Shown here piece after piece: positions 20,640-29,525 of a DNA stretch of 64,000 nt. Within the stretch, counting starts at the first letter, position 1. Each line of letters starts with the position of its first letter. The notes beneath the pieces are model-generated. The model was not told where the DNA came from. It searched no databases and saw only the letters and a list, made by a program, of their open reading frames with translations. A program made the position numbers and the translations under genes. This DNA comes from Elephas maximus indicus. Taxonomy: Eukaryota; Chordata; Mammalia; Proboscidea; Elephantidae. The DNA lies in the NCBI RefSeq assembly GCF_024166365.1, contig NC_064827.1, positions 47,768,635-47,832,634 on the forward strand, read 5' to 3'.

Positions 20640-21420
20640 ATTTTACATCACGGATTCATAGAATCTTCAAATTATAGAATTTTAGAAATGCATTATTAGA
20701 ATAAAACATTTATGGAATAGGATCTTAGTGTCCTTTGTTCATGAAGATTGTAGAATCATGATCTGGGGCTTCTGGTCTCAGGATGCTAAGATCTTGGTCT
20801 CCCTCACACTGTAGCAGTAAAGTCTGAGAAAGAAGAATCGGAATTCTAGAACAACTGGGTCACAAACACCAGACACAGAGAATCAAGAAATCCTGAGACA
20901 TGGAGACTTTTAACTATAGTCGCTGAACCTTAAAAGTCGGGGGACTGATTACTAAAGCGTAGGATTCTGAATATTAGAACCAGATTCTTGGAATTTACAG
21001 AACTCAATACTAACATTTTGAAATTAAGGAGGACAAGAGTTGCTGATTTATTGAACCCGAAATTTCCAATCAGGCATTCCTAAACAGAAATTCAAATTAA
21101 ATAATTTATATCTTAGAGCTGCAAAAAGACATCTAAAAACTAGGAAGCAGAAGCTTCCTGTAGCAGGCGTCAGATTTTCAGGCACAAAATCTTAGTCCGA
21201 GCATCTTAAAATATGACGACCAGGCTTTTATTCTTTGACCACCAGAAGCATAAAGTCACAGAAATATAATCAAAATCGAAGCATTTAGACTCCTGGTCAT
21301 GGAATCTTAGAATTATAGAATCACATCCTTAAGATGTATGAAACGGCGATGTTAGGACAACGGTTTCAGAATTTAAAACGTGGAAATCCAAATCTCAGAA
21401 TCTTGGAAATACAGTCAAAG
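20640..21420 (+). repeat. Degenerate dispersed array of a GAATCTTAGAATT-like motif
   Basis: A/T-rich stretch in which AGAATCTT / TAGAATTATAGAATC-like words recur: near 20656, 20671, 20752, 20836, 20880, 20965, 20985, 21302 and 21397. Spacing is irregular. I do not recognise a family; it may be a decayed tandem repeat or an ancient interspersed element. Confidence 0.4.
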
Positions 21421-21437
21421 AACCACAGAAGCCCGGC

Positions 21438-21461
21438 TTTTTTTTTTTTTTTTTTTTTTTA
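21438..21461. repeat. Poly(T) run
   Basis: A run of more than 20 T residues follows 'GCCCGGC'. No SINE or LINE body is recognisable beside it. Confidence 0.9.
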
Positions 21462-21897
21462 TTAGATAAGCCCGTTAAAATAGAAACCTCTCTCTTTTTC
21501 CCCACTTTAGAAAAAACGAAATAGAAGGACACCTCGATTTTCACATCTTCGTTACTTTCGAAAAGGGAAGATGAGACTTTGTTGAGCGAGTGAAAAGCTC
21601 TCCCCCTCCGTTTGCTGGAGCACCCCTTGGCTGCAGGAGGCTACCAAGAAAACGGCGCGACTGATTCCACACACAGGTAGGCGGAGCGCGGATCTCGGCT
21701 CTTTGCCCGGTTCCCCCGAAATCAGCTGCCCAGCGTTTGGCCGGACTGAGCCTGCCCCGGCTCAGCGCCACGAAGAACACGATGAAAACCCGCGAAAGCC
21801 ATGCCGTCTTGCTTCTGGCCAGAGCCCTCTGCTTGGGATCGCCAGCGCTCCTACAGCTCTGCCTCCCGGGAAAACTGCGTCCTAGCTGGGGCCAAGG

Positions 21898-22111
21898 GAG
21901 CCCTAGTTGCGCAGTGGTTCAAGTGCTCAGCTACCAACCGAAAGGTCGGCTGTTGAAGCCAAGAGCCGCTTGTCAGAGGAAAATGTGGCAGTCCGCTTCC
22001 AGAAAGATTTACAGCCTTGGAAACTCTATGGGGCAACTCTACTGTGTCCTGCGGGGTCGCTATGAGTCGGAATCCACTCAATGGTCTGTGTTTGGTTTGG
22101 TTTTGATTTTT
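21898..22111 (+). mobile_element. AfroSINE, long form
   Basis: The head GAGCCCTAGTTGCGCAGTGG, the long-form middle 'AAATGTGGCAGTCCGCTTCC' and the tail 'GAGTCGGAATCCACTCAATGG' ending GGTTTGGTTTTG. The flanks AGCTGGGGCC and AACTGGGGCC suggest a diverged target duplication. It lies about 2 kb upstream of the FOXE1 start. Confidence 0.9.
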
Positions 22112-23329
22112 AACTGGGGCCTCGGGAGCCGGCACCAAGGCCAGGAATCTGAGGATACAGGGGCCTCGGAGATCCGCATATGCCCTCCTGCCCCCAACTC
22201 ACAAAGGAGAAAACTTGTGAGGCCGCAGAGAGGACTCTGGCCAGTGGGACTATGGCCATGGGGAGTCTTTCAGAGCCCAGAGGGAAAGGACTCAAAAACC
22301 TGAAAACCACGAAGCAAAAATGCCGATTGGGCTAGCCCCCTTCTCTTCGGAGATGCATCCACCCGACGCAGCCCCTTCCCCCCACGCCCACCTGGTGAGA
22401 GCCGCGGGGGGGGGGGGTAGGGGGGTCTTCGGAGCCACCAGAAGCTCTCTTGGACTGGGCGAGTTGGAGAAGGGGGTTACCAAGAAAGGGCAAGAGCTTT
22501 CCCATCTTCCCCTGTAAGCCGTGTGCCACTCTCCATTATAGAGAGGGGTCTGGAGTTGCCCAAAGACGGATAATTACAGGAGGAAGATTTCCCCTAAATA
22601 TCGACAGTGGGAGGATTCTTACGATCCAAACCCTTCGAATACTCGAGGTACCTGTGGCTCAGGGAGGGAAAGTGTCTGCCTCGGGCACACCGCGGGGAAG
22701 CGCATCCCTACTGAAGAAGCAGATTCGAGGCTCTGCTAAGCGGCCAAGTCGCGGTGAGACCATGGCATGTCGCTTACCCTCTCTGGACCTAGGATTCCTC
22801 CTCCGGAAAATGAGGGGACTGGAGAATGGAGTGTGCGCAAGCAGTCTTGACTAGGGTCGAAAATCCTGCTGAAAAGACCTTGGGAGGCAGTTAAAAAAAA
22901 AAAAAAAAAAAACAAGGAGCAAATGACTTCTCCTTCCCCGTCCCCATTCCACAAGCACCAAGCACTCCCTCGGCGCAAAACAGCCCTTTTCCAACTGGTC
23001 CAATTCTCACCCTCTCAGGACAGAAAAGCGAGGCAAGTCCTTCCTTTCACCTGCGGATCTCAGCCCTCTGCAGAAGCCGGAGAAGGCCTGAAGCTCTGCG
23101 TTCAGCCGCTGAGGTCTCCGGAGCCAGTCCCTGGCCTCTCCCGGCCTCAGTCCCCCAGTTGGCGGCAGAAAAGCCTGCCCGAGGGATCTCCTAGTACCCT
23201 CCCTGCCTGTCGCTGAGAGGCTCCTGCTGCGCCGCCACCTGCGGAGGTGCGCCCGGGATTGGGGGGAGGGAGTGGGTAGTCGGGGGGCGGGCAGGAGCGG
23301 GCGCCGCCCCAAATTTCTCCGCGCCTTTA
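22112..23329. other. FOXE1 proximal upstream DNA
   Basis: GC-rich unique sequence containing a G run at 22410-22430 and a poly(A) run at 22892-22912. No convincing coding frame. Likely upstream regulatory DNA because of its position; specific sites cannot be assigned. Confidence 0.4.
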
Positions 23330-24077
23330 AGGAGAAGCCGGTGGAGGGAGGAGCCGGCCGGTGTGCGCCCCGCGGCTTTTAGCAAGTGGTCCCGGAGCTA
23401 ACAGCACAGCGCGGCGGTTAGAGTCCCAAGGCGCGGAAGGACGCATCAGCGGCCGCCCTCCTGGGCCCGCCACCCGACCTCGCCGCTGGGTCTCGCCTCC
23501 CTGCCCGCGGCGCAGCCCGCAGCCTCCGCCACCGGGGGCGCAGCATGGGCGGCCCTCTCCCGAACACGCCGCGCCTGGCTTAACTGCTCTCGCTTCGAAC
23601 TCGCAGCCTCCTCCGCGCGCACGACCTCGCCGGGCAACGTGGGACCAGCGGGGACCCCAAACCAGCTGCAGCTGCCCCAGGCCGGGAAACTATCTCCTGG
23701 CGCGCCCGGGCCCGTGACCTCCTGGCACCAGCGCGCGAAGGACCTCTTAGCCGGCGCTGGGGGCTAATCCCGGTTCCTGAGCCGCCACCTGGTCTCGAGC
23801 ACCGGAACACGAGCAAAGCCTCGACGAGGGATACATTCCTGAGCCTGAGCCGCGCCGGTCGGGAGACAGCGGGGGCCGAGTCCCCAGCGTATCTGCCGAG
23901 GAAGCTGTAGTCTCCCGGTGCCGGCCCGCTGGGACCCAAGAGCTCTCTGCAGAAGGGCCCTGCACCCCCGTCGTGGTCCCCCGCACCTCGGATCCGCGTC
24001 TCCCAGGCGCGCCATCCCTCTGACCCTAGACAGCGGCCAGCGGCGCGGACATCTCGGGGGCGCCGGCAGAGCACGCC
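23330..24077 (+). promoter_or_regulatory. FOXE1: FOXE1 core promoter region and 5' UTR (approximate)
   Basis: There is no canonical TATA box. An AT-rich step GCGGCTTTTAGCAAG at 23371-23385 in otherwise GC-rich DNA would sit about 30 bp upstream of a start near 23410. That would give a leader of about 660 nt, close to the human leader length as I recall it. Only one ATG (23545) lies between that point and the FOXE1 start codon. The transcription start is inferred, not seen. Confidence 0.45.
23545..23583 (+). CDS. Upstream ORF in FOXE1 leader, 12 codons
   Basis: ATG in the context CAGCATGG (A at -3, G at +4, a strong Kozak context) opens a 12-residue peptide, MGGPLPNTPRLA, closed by TAA at 23581-23583. 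It does not overlap FOXE1, whose start is 495 nt farther on. If transcription starts upstream of 23545, ribosomes would meet this ORF first, and translation of FOXE1 would need reinitiation or leaky scanning. Whether the peptide itself matters is unknown, and its conservation was not tested. Confidence 0.4.
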   Translation: MGGPLPNTPRLA

Positions 24078-25214
24078 ATGACCGCCGAGAGTGGGCCGCC
24101 CCCGCCGCCGCCGCCACCGCCCCCGCCGCCGCAGCCCGAGGCGCTGGCGGTTGTGAAGGAGGAGCGCAGCGAGGCGGTGGTGGGGGCCGGGGTCCTGGCG
24201 GACGGCACGGGCCGGGGCGCAGGCGGGCGGCGGCGCAAGCGCCCCCTGCAGCGCGGGAAGCCGCCCTACAGCTACATCGCGCTCATCGCCATGGCCATAG
24301 CGCACGCGCCCGAGCGCCGCCTGACGCTGGGCGGCATCTACAAGTTCATCACTGAGCGCTTCCCCTTCTACCGCGACAACCCCAAGAAGTGGCAGAACAG
24401 CATCCGCCACAACCTCACGCTCAACGACTGCTTCCTCAAGATCCCGCGCGAGGCCGGCCGCCCGGGCAAGGGCAACTACTGGGCGCTCGACCCTAACGCC
24501 GAGGACATGTTCGAGAGCGGCAGCTTCCTGCGCCGCCGCAAGCGCTTCAAGCGCTCGGACCTCTCCACCTACCCGGCCTACATGCACGACGCGGCCGCCG
24601 CAGCCGCCGCCGCCGCCGCCGCTGCCGCCATCTTCCCGGGCGCTGTGCCCGCCGCGCGCCCGCCCTACCCGGGCGCCGTCTACGCGGGGTACGCGCCGCC
24701 GCCGCTCGCCGCGCCGCCCCCGGTCTACTACCCCGCGGCGTCTCCAGGCCCGTGCCGCGTCTTCGGCCTGATGCCCGAGCGGCCGCTCAGCCCCGAACTG
24801 GGCCCCGCGCCGTCGGGGTCCGCCGGGTCCTGCGCCTTTGCCTCGGCCGGCGCTCCCGCCACGACCATCGGCTACCAGCCCGCCGGCTGCGCGGGGACTC
24901 GGCCGGCCAACCCCGCGGCCTACGCAGCCGCCTATGCGGGCCCCGACGGCGCGTACCCGCAGGGCGCGGGCGGAGCGCTCTTCGCCGCCGCTAGCCGCCT
25001 GGCGGGGCCCGGCTCGCCCCCAGCAGGTGGAGGCGGGGGCGGTGTCGAGGGCACAGTGGATTTCTACGGGCGCACATCGCCCGCCCAGTTCGGAGCCCTG
25101 GGGCCCTGCTACAATCCTGGCGGGCAGTTGGGGGCGGGCAGTGGAGGCTCCTACCACGCTCGGCATGCGGCCGCCTATCCTGGCGGGGTGGATCGGTTCG
25201 TGTCCGCCATGTGA
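24078..25214 (+). CDS. FOXE1: FOXE1, forkhead transcription factor (TTF-2)
   Basis: A complete single-exon gene of 378 codons; the human protein is 373 as I recall. FOXE1 is a nuclear DNA-binding regulator of thyroid, palate and hair-follicle development. In order: a proline run at 7-18; a basic stretch RRRKR at 51-55; the forkhead domain at about 60-150, starting [17 protein letters not shown], with recognition helix [13 protein letters not shown] (105-117) and wing text [11 protein letters not shown] (130-140); the basic tail RRRKRFKR (152-159), a likely nuclear signal; an alanine run at 172-184 (13 residues); a Pro/Ala/Tyr-rich region; and the conserved end DRFVSAM. S65 and A73 match human S57 and A65, sites of Bamforth-Lazarus substitutions, and are unchanged here. 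The start is the first ATG of the conserved MTAESGPPP, with G at -3. No frameshift is seen, and the gene looks functional. Confidence 0.98.
   Translation: MTAESGPPPPPPPPPPPPQPEALAVVKEERSEAVVGAGVLADGTGRGAGGRRRKRPLQRGKPPYSYIALIAMAIAHAPERRLTLGGIYKFITERFPFYRDNPKKWQNSIRHNLTLNDCFLKIPREAGRPGKGNYWALDPNAEDMFESGSFLRRRKRFKRSDLSTYPAYMHDAAAAAAAAAAAAAIFPGAVPAARPPYPGAVYAGYAPPPLAAPPPVYYPAASPGPCRVFGLMPERPLSPELGPAPSGSAGSCAFASAGAPATTIGYQPAGCAGTRPANPAAYAAAYAGPDGAYPQGAGGALFAAASRLAGPGSPPAGGGGGGVEGTVDFYGRTSPAQFGALGPCYNPGGQLGAGSGGSYHARHAAAYPGGVDRFVSAM
24096..24131 (+). repeat. FOXE1: CCG/CCC run coding polyproline (residues 7-18)
   Basis: Twelve consecutive proline codons (mostly CCG, with CCC and one CCA). Human FOXE1, as I recall it, has four prolines here before QPE, so the run accounts for most of the length difference. 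Trinucleotide slippage is the probable cause. Confidence 0.9.
24591..24629 (+). repeat. FOXE1: GCN run coding polyalanine (residues 172-184)
   Basis: Thirteen alanine codons, GCC-rich with interrupting GCG, GCA and GCT. This matches the well-known length-polymorphic FOXE1 alanine tract, commonly 14 in human. The mixed codons should make it fairly stable. Confidence 0.95.
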
Positions 25215-26604
25215 GCCGAGAGTTAGGGACGAAAACTCTTAGACATCTCGGCAGTCCACACGAACTAAGTTTCCACGCGGCCTGAGGACACGGCTGCATA
25301 AAGGACCAAACTGGGAGCTCTGTTTTACTTTTTGCGGAAGGGGCTGAACGGGCAGGAGAGGCGCATGCCCCTGGCGCAGCGATTACACACCGAGTTCGCT
25401 TTGTAAACGGGAGGAGGTGGGGAGAGGCAGCCGCGACCCGACGGACTGGGACAAGGGACAGTCGGTAGGGCAAACTCCCAAAGGACATACCTTTCTCACC
25501 GCCTACCGAGTAGGGTTCTTGGCGATAAAGCGAAGTCTCGTACTGCCTACACCAGAGCCCAGGATCCGAATTCTGGGAAATCATACAGTTTCACCCTTCC
25601 CGGTGCTGCGCGGAACTCAGGCCTCTTGTGCCTTTGACTATGTTACTACAGTAAAAGGCAGCCTTCCTTCCCCTTAAAGTGAGGCCAGGTTTGCAGGAGC
25701 CTTTCATATATATATATATATAATCCACTCTGCATGATCGTGGGCTGGTTTTCCTTGCCGCTGATAGCCGCAGACCTAGCTTCAGTGTGCCTTCGCTCCG
25801 GTGTGATGTTGGCCCAGTCCCGTAACCCGTCCCAGTCTCCCCTTTTGTTACACAAGAGGGCTGCACAGTTGTATTCCCCCACTATTTGATGTTAAGGGCC
25901 CCATCATCGCGGGTGCCACCCTGGATATTTGGCGGTGTCCAAGCGGTACCCAGAGCCTACCTCCTACTCCGAGGACGCTAAACAGAGCGCATGGCAAGCG
26001 TCTAACCTAAAGTCCCAAGATTCCCTTTGGGCAGCGATTGTATTGTAGTTACTTGAATCTTTCCAGCAGAATGTGCTGGCCACTCCACAGCGATTACGGC
26101 CAGGACGTAACTCTGGTTTGCCAGTGAGGCAGGCTTAAAATACATCTGACCACTGTCCACTCTTCATCAAGCAGCTCTGCATCCAATAGGCTAATTAAAA
26201 TCTAAAGATGAGAAGACTCAGGAAAAAGGAGCCCCATAGTGACAGCTTTCAGTGGAACGGTTTGGCTCTTTGAACCCTGGCACCTTCTGCTGCACCTTAG
26301 CTGTTGTCGGATGCAGAAAGGAAAGAAAAATTAATTGAGATGATCAGTGAAGTAAGCTTTAGAAAGAAACTCGATTTTCTAACTTTGTTTTGTTTGTTTG
26401 CTTGTTTGATTTTCTTCAAACAGCAGACTGACCAAAATCAGAAAATCCAACCGTTTTCCCACCTTTCTCTTGGGAAATTGTGTAAGTTTCCATTAGGGAG
26501 CAAAAAAATGCCAGCGTTAAATATTTCAGAGGCTCAGCAGGCTGCTGTCAGGTAAAACTGAGTGTTTAGATGAACTGTTTTAATAAAAGCCTTTGAGTGT
26601 GTGA
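25215..26604 (+). other. FOXE1: FOXE1 3' UTR (approximate)
   Basis: Unique sequence after the TGA, containing a short (TA)n run at 25710-25723. The first well-placed polyadenylation signal is AATAAA at 26582-26587; another at 26838-26843 lies inside an ancient transposon. I place the end near 26604 on this basis alone, giving about 1.4 kb. Human is somewhat longer by memory. Confidence 0.4.
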
Positions 26605-26770
26605 GTTCTGGCAAGTGAAACACAGCCTCGTTTTTGACTGGTTGACTTGGTAGGGAAGGATGAAAAAGACTGTATGAAAGCTATTGGTGGTTTTTAATTT
26701 TGGCCACTGCACTGTCCTGTTTACAAAGACATGTGAACATGGTTCAGTCCACACGGGGATTTGTCTAAAT

Positions 26771-27072
26771 CGCTACTGTCGGATAGACATGTAATGTAAA
26801 CCACATAGGTAGTTTTAAAATTTCTAGTAGCCACGTTAATAAAATAAGAAACATGAGAATAATTTTTAAAATGTATTTAGCCCCATATCCAAAGTATTAT
26901 TTTGATATATAATCCATGTAAAATCATTGCGCTCCTTTACTGTTTTAATACCAGTGATTCCACATCTGGTGTGTGTTTTGCACTTAACAGCTCATCTAAA
27001 TTTGGCCGAGCCACATTCCCAGTACTTGATAACCATGTGTGGCTAATGGCTACGGTATTGGACAGTGCAGCG
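26771..27072. mobile_element. Ancient non-autonomous DNA transposon remnant
   Basis: The ends are inverted relatives of each other ('CTACTGTCGGATAGACATG' and 'GGCTACGGTATTGGACAGTG'). The interior has 'TCTAGTAGCCACGTTAAT', 'ATTCCACATCTGGTGTGTG' and 'CCATGTGTGGCTAATGG', a mammal-wide hAT-like repeat. I am not sure of the family name. Non-coding. Confidence 0.55.
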
Positions 27073-27469
27073 ACAGGTGGTGGTTCTCCGTGGCTTTGGT
27101 GGCAGTAAATAACCTGAAGGCAGGAGGCAGTTGGAGCACTGACCCTGGCCCTAGGGGGTTCAGATTCCAGACCCAGCCCTGTGACTCTGGACTTGTCAGA
27201 GGATTTAGGCCTCCCTCATCCTTGCAGGTCTGCAATTCAAGGTTCTCGATGTGCAGTTAGGAAGGCTGCCTCTCCCAGGCACAGAGATCAGAATGCCTCG
27301 CCTAGTTAGCAGGAGCCTGGAGTTGAGAGCCTTCCATCCGGGGAGTTCGTCTGTGACTGCTAGAACCCAGCTGCAGAATTTTGGCGGGAGAAGCGAGGTC
27401 TCTACAGCCAGCTAGCGCAGGAGTTGAGCCTTTCTGTTTTCCTGATTCCTAAGAAGTCAAGCGCTTTGG
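27073..27469. other. Unique intergenic DNA
   Basis: No recognisable element. Confidence 0.4.
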
Positions 27470-27625
27470 CAGCGCCATTAACAAGCTGTGACCTTAAACT
27501 TGCTAAGTTCGGTTCATCTTCTGTCCTTATTTGTAAAAATAGGAATTCTTGACCCCGAACTCACAGGATCCTCCTAAGGTTAAATGAGACAGGGAAGGGG
27601 AAAACCTTTGTAAAATGTAAAGTTT
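27470..27625 (+). mobile_element. MIR SINE
   Basis: 'GCTGTGACCTTAAACTTGC', 'TTATTTGTAAAAATAGGAATTC' and 'CTAAGGTTAAATGAGACAGG' fit the 3' half of MIR. Confidence 0.65.
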
Positions 27626-28305
27626 AGGGCATAGGAGCGAGGAACGACTTTAAAATTTTAAAAAGCGCTGCCTTGACACGAAGCCTCCTGGAGCGTCGCG
27701 GTAAAAAGCCCAGGGAAGGGAAAAGATGGAGGGGGAAAGCGCGGGCGTCTTTGCCCCCCACACTCCTTGTTAGCTTGGGCGACAGACTAGGCTGGGCGAG
27801 GGAGGCTTTGTGGCGAAGAGGTGAGATTATGCCAAAAACGAGAGGCGCTCCGGGAGCGCTAGGCAGCTGCGGGGCGAAAACCTTGCGCACAGCGGGAGGG
27901 GCAGACACCCGCGAGGATCGAGGCGTTGAAGGCAGAGACAACCTTTCTCCGCTTCCCTTCCGGCTGACGACACCCAGAGCTGGCGCGCCACCGGGCCGGG
28001 CAGAGGGAGCTCCTCCAAGACGGTGCGCGCCACCCGGGCTGAGCCACAGCGGGCCACGGGCAGACCCTCCAGAACACGCGGCCTCTCAGATCCTGAAAAC
28101 CTTCCACTGCCGCGTCCGGGAGCGTTCCAACTCAGGCGACCCCAAATCGCGGAACAGGACCTCCCAGTTCCCAATCTGAGGACTTAGAGATGGAAGGTGC
28201 GTGTCTTTTTCATTCTTTTTCTCCGTCTTTTTCTTTCTATTATGAAAACAAAAATCTTTTGCCGCTCTCTGGGCCCTGCACTCCCAGCGTCGTGTGCAGG
28301 CGCCC
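27626..28305. other. GC-rich unique DNA 2.5-3 kb downstream of FOXE1
   Basis: CpG-containing sequence with overlapping frames on both strands (up to 168 codons) but no domain. No repeat recognised. Possibly part of an extended regulatory domain; unproven. Confidence 0.35.
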
Positions 28306-28309
28306 CGGG

Positions 28310-28440
28310 CTGGGCGCAATTAGCTAGGTTCTTACCTAATTGCCCAAGGCTCGTTAGCATTCGTCCCAGAGCTGTAACATTTATTTTCTCTCAAATTAAC
28401 TTTGCTTGCAATTAAAGTTAGGAAACCAGCAACAAAAGCC
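28310..28440. promoter_or_regulatory. Candidate regulatory element with paired homeodomain-type sites
   Basis: An imperfect inverted pair, GGGCGCAATTAG (28312-28323) and CTAATTGCCC (28336-28345), is separated by 12 bp. It is followed by CAAATTAAC and GCAATTAAAG near 28393-28416. ATTA-core sites in inverted pairs are typical binding sites for homeodomain dimers. The stretch is repeat-free and lies about 3.1 kb downstream of the FOXE1 stop. Function is inferred from motif density only. Confidence 0.3.
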
Positions 28441-28969
28441 GACTTGGCCCGAGGTCTTTTACTACAAAAATAGAGGTGGGAACCTTCTTCCCGGACTTGT
28501 TCCGGGAAAGATTCCCGCGGGCAGCGCTCGGGGCAAGCGGCTCAACCACCGAGGCCAAGCTGGAGCAGGAAGCCGCTCGCCGTGGTTGGCCTTGGCAGCG
28601 GCGCTGGCCCTCCGCCTCGTCTCGGTGACTCGTGTACTGAGAAGAGTGAGGAGAACCTTATTGAAATGACTTCTGGGCGATTTGAAGTCAACTAGATACC
28701 GGTGACACGAAGCTGCTCTGTGTACCTTACCCTTTACCGAGCACATTCATAAACATAATTTCATTTACTACAAACTTTGTGAAAATTTTATTAAAATTTT
28801 TTTTCTTTTTACAAAGTTGGTACATGGTCATTGTGAAAAAATACAGGTAGGCAAACAAAAAATTTAAAGGAACCCATAGTTGACCCAGAGAAAACAAGAT
28901 TAACACCTCAGAGAGTATCTTTTCTAGCCCTTTCTCCTTGCCCATCCCCTCACTGCATACAGGAGACCT

Positions 28970-29085
28970 GAGTCTTTGCTTTGTCACCAAATTGCTGTGA
29001 GATATTGAACAAGTTCTTGCCTGCATTGGGTGGGACTCAGTTTCACCATCTGTAAAACTAGGACCAGGCCCCTTTCAGCCTTACA
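28970..29085 (+). mobile_element. MIR-like fragment
   Basis: 'CTGAGTCTTTGCTTTGTCACC', 'TTGAACAAGTTCTTGCCTGC' and 'CAGTTTCACCATCTGTAAAAC' resemble the MIR core and 3' half. Confidence 0.55.
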
Positions 29086-29110
29086 TTTTTTAACCCCTCT
29101 GTTTTGATGG

Positions 29111-29270
29111 AAACCCTGGTGGAGTAATGGTTAAGAGCTATGGCTGCTAACCAAAAGGTTGGCAGTTCAAGTCCACCAGGCACTCCTTGGAAACCATATG
29201 CTCTGTCCTATAGGGTCACTATGAGTCGGAATCGATTCGATGGCAATGGGCTTGGTTTTTTGGTTTTCTC
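29111..29270 (+). mobile_element. AfroSINE, short form, with target duplication
   Basis: Head AAACCCTGGTGGAGTAATGG; tail 'GAATCGATTCGATGGCAATGG' to GGTTTTTTGGTTTTC. The flanks TTTTGATGG at 29102-29110 and 29271-29279 are a perfect 9-bp duplication. Contains a small internal deletion before CTCTGTCC. Confidence 0.93.
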
Positions 29271-29424
29271 TTTTGATGGTTTGAATCTGGGGCGCACTTC
29301 TGTACGGGCTAGAAGAGGGGCTGCAGAAAGGCTTGGAGCAGGAGGCATGCCCTCTGTGCCATTTTACACAAAAGGCTGAGGCCCTGAGGCCTCGGTGTCA
29401 GGCCATGGACTGACTAACAGGCAT

Positions 29425-29525
29425 TTCCTGGCATTTTATTAGAAATGCAGAATCTCAGGCCCCACCACAGACCTACTGGACCAGAATCTGCATTTCAGCA
29501 AATTCCTCAGGTGACTCCTATGCCT
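29425..29525. mobile_element. MER5-type DNA transposon fragment
   Basis: 'TTAGAAATGCAGAATCTCAGG', 'CCCCACCACAGACCTACTGG' and 'CAGGTGACTCCTATGC' are the MER5/MER20 interior; one terminal part only. Confidence 0.6.

Larger units (their letters stand above)
22950..25450. promoter_or_regulatory. FOXE1: CpG island covering FOXE1 promoter and gene
   Basis: C+G and CpG density stay very high from upstream of the leader through the whole coding exon and fall off after 25450. A CpG island over a single-exon developmental forkhead gene is the usual arrangement. Boundaries are by eye. Confidence 0.8.

Noticed and set aside
23580-25166. A 528-codon open frame antisense to FOXE1
   Set aside because: It is the complement of a very GC-rich coding exon in which stop codons are rare. 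It is Arg/Gly/Ala-rich, has no domain, and mirrors FOXE1 codon structure, so it is a shadow frame.
27673-28179. A 168-codon + strand frame downstream of FOXE1
   Set aside because: GC-rich DNA with comparably long overlapping minus-strand frames. No recognisable domain or codon signature.
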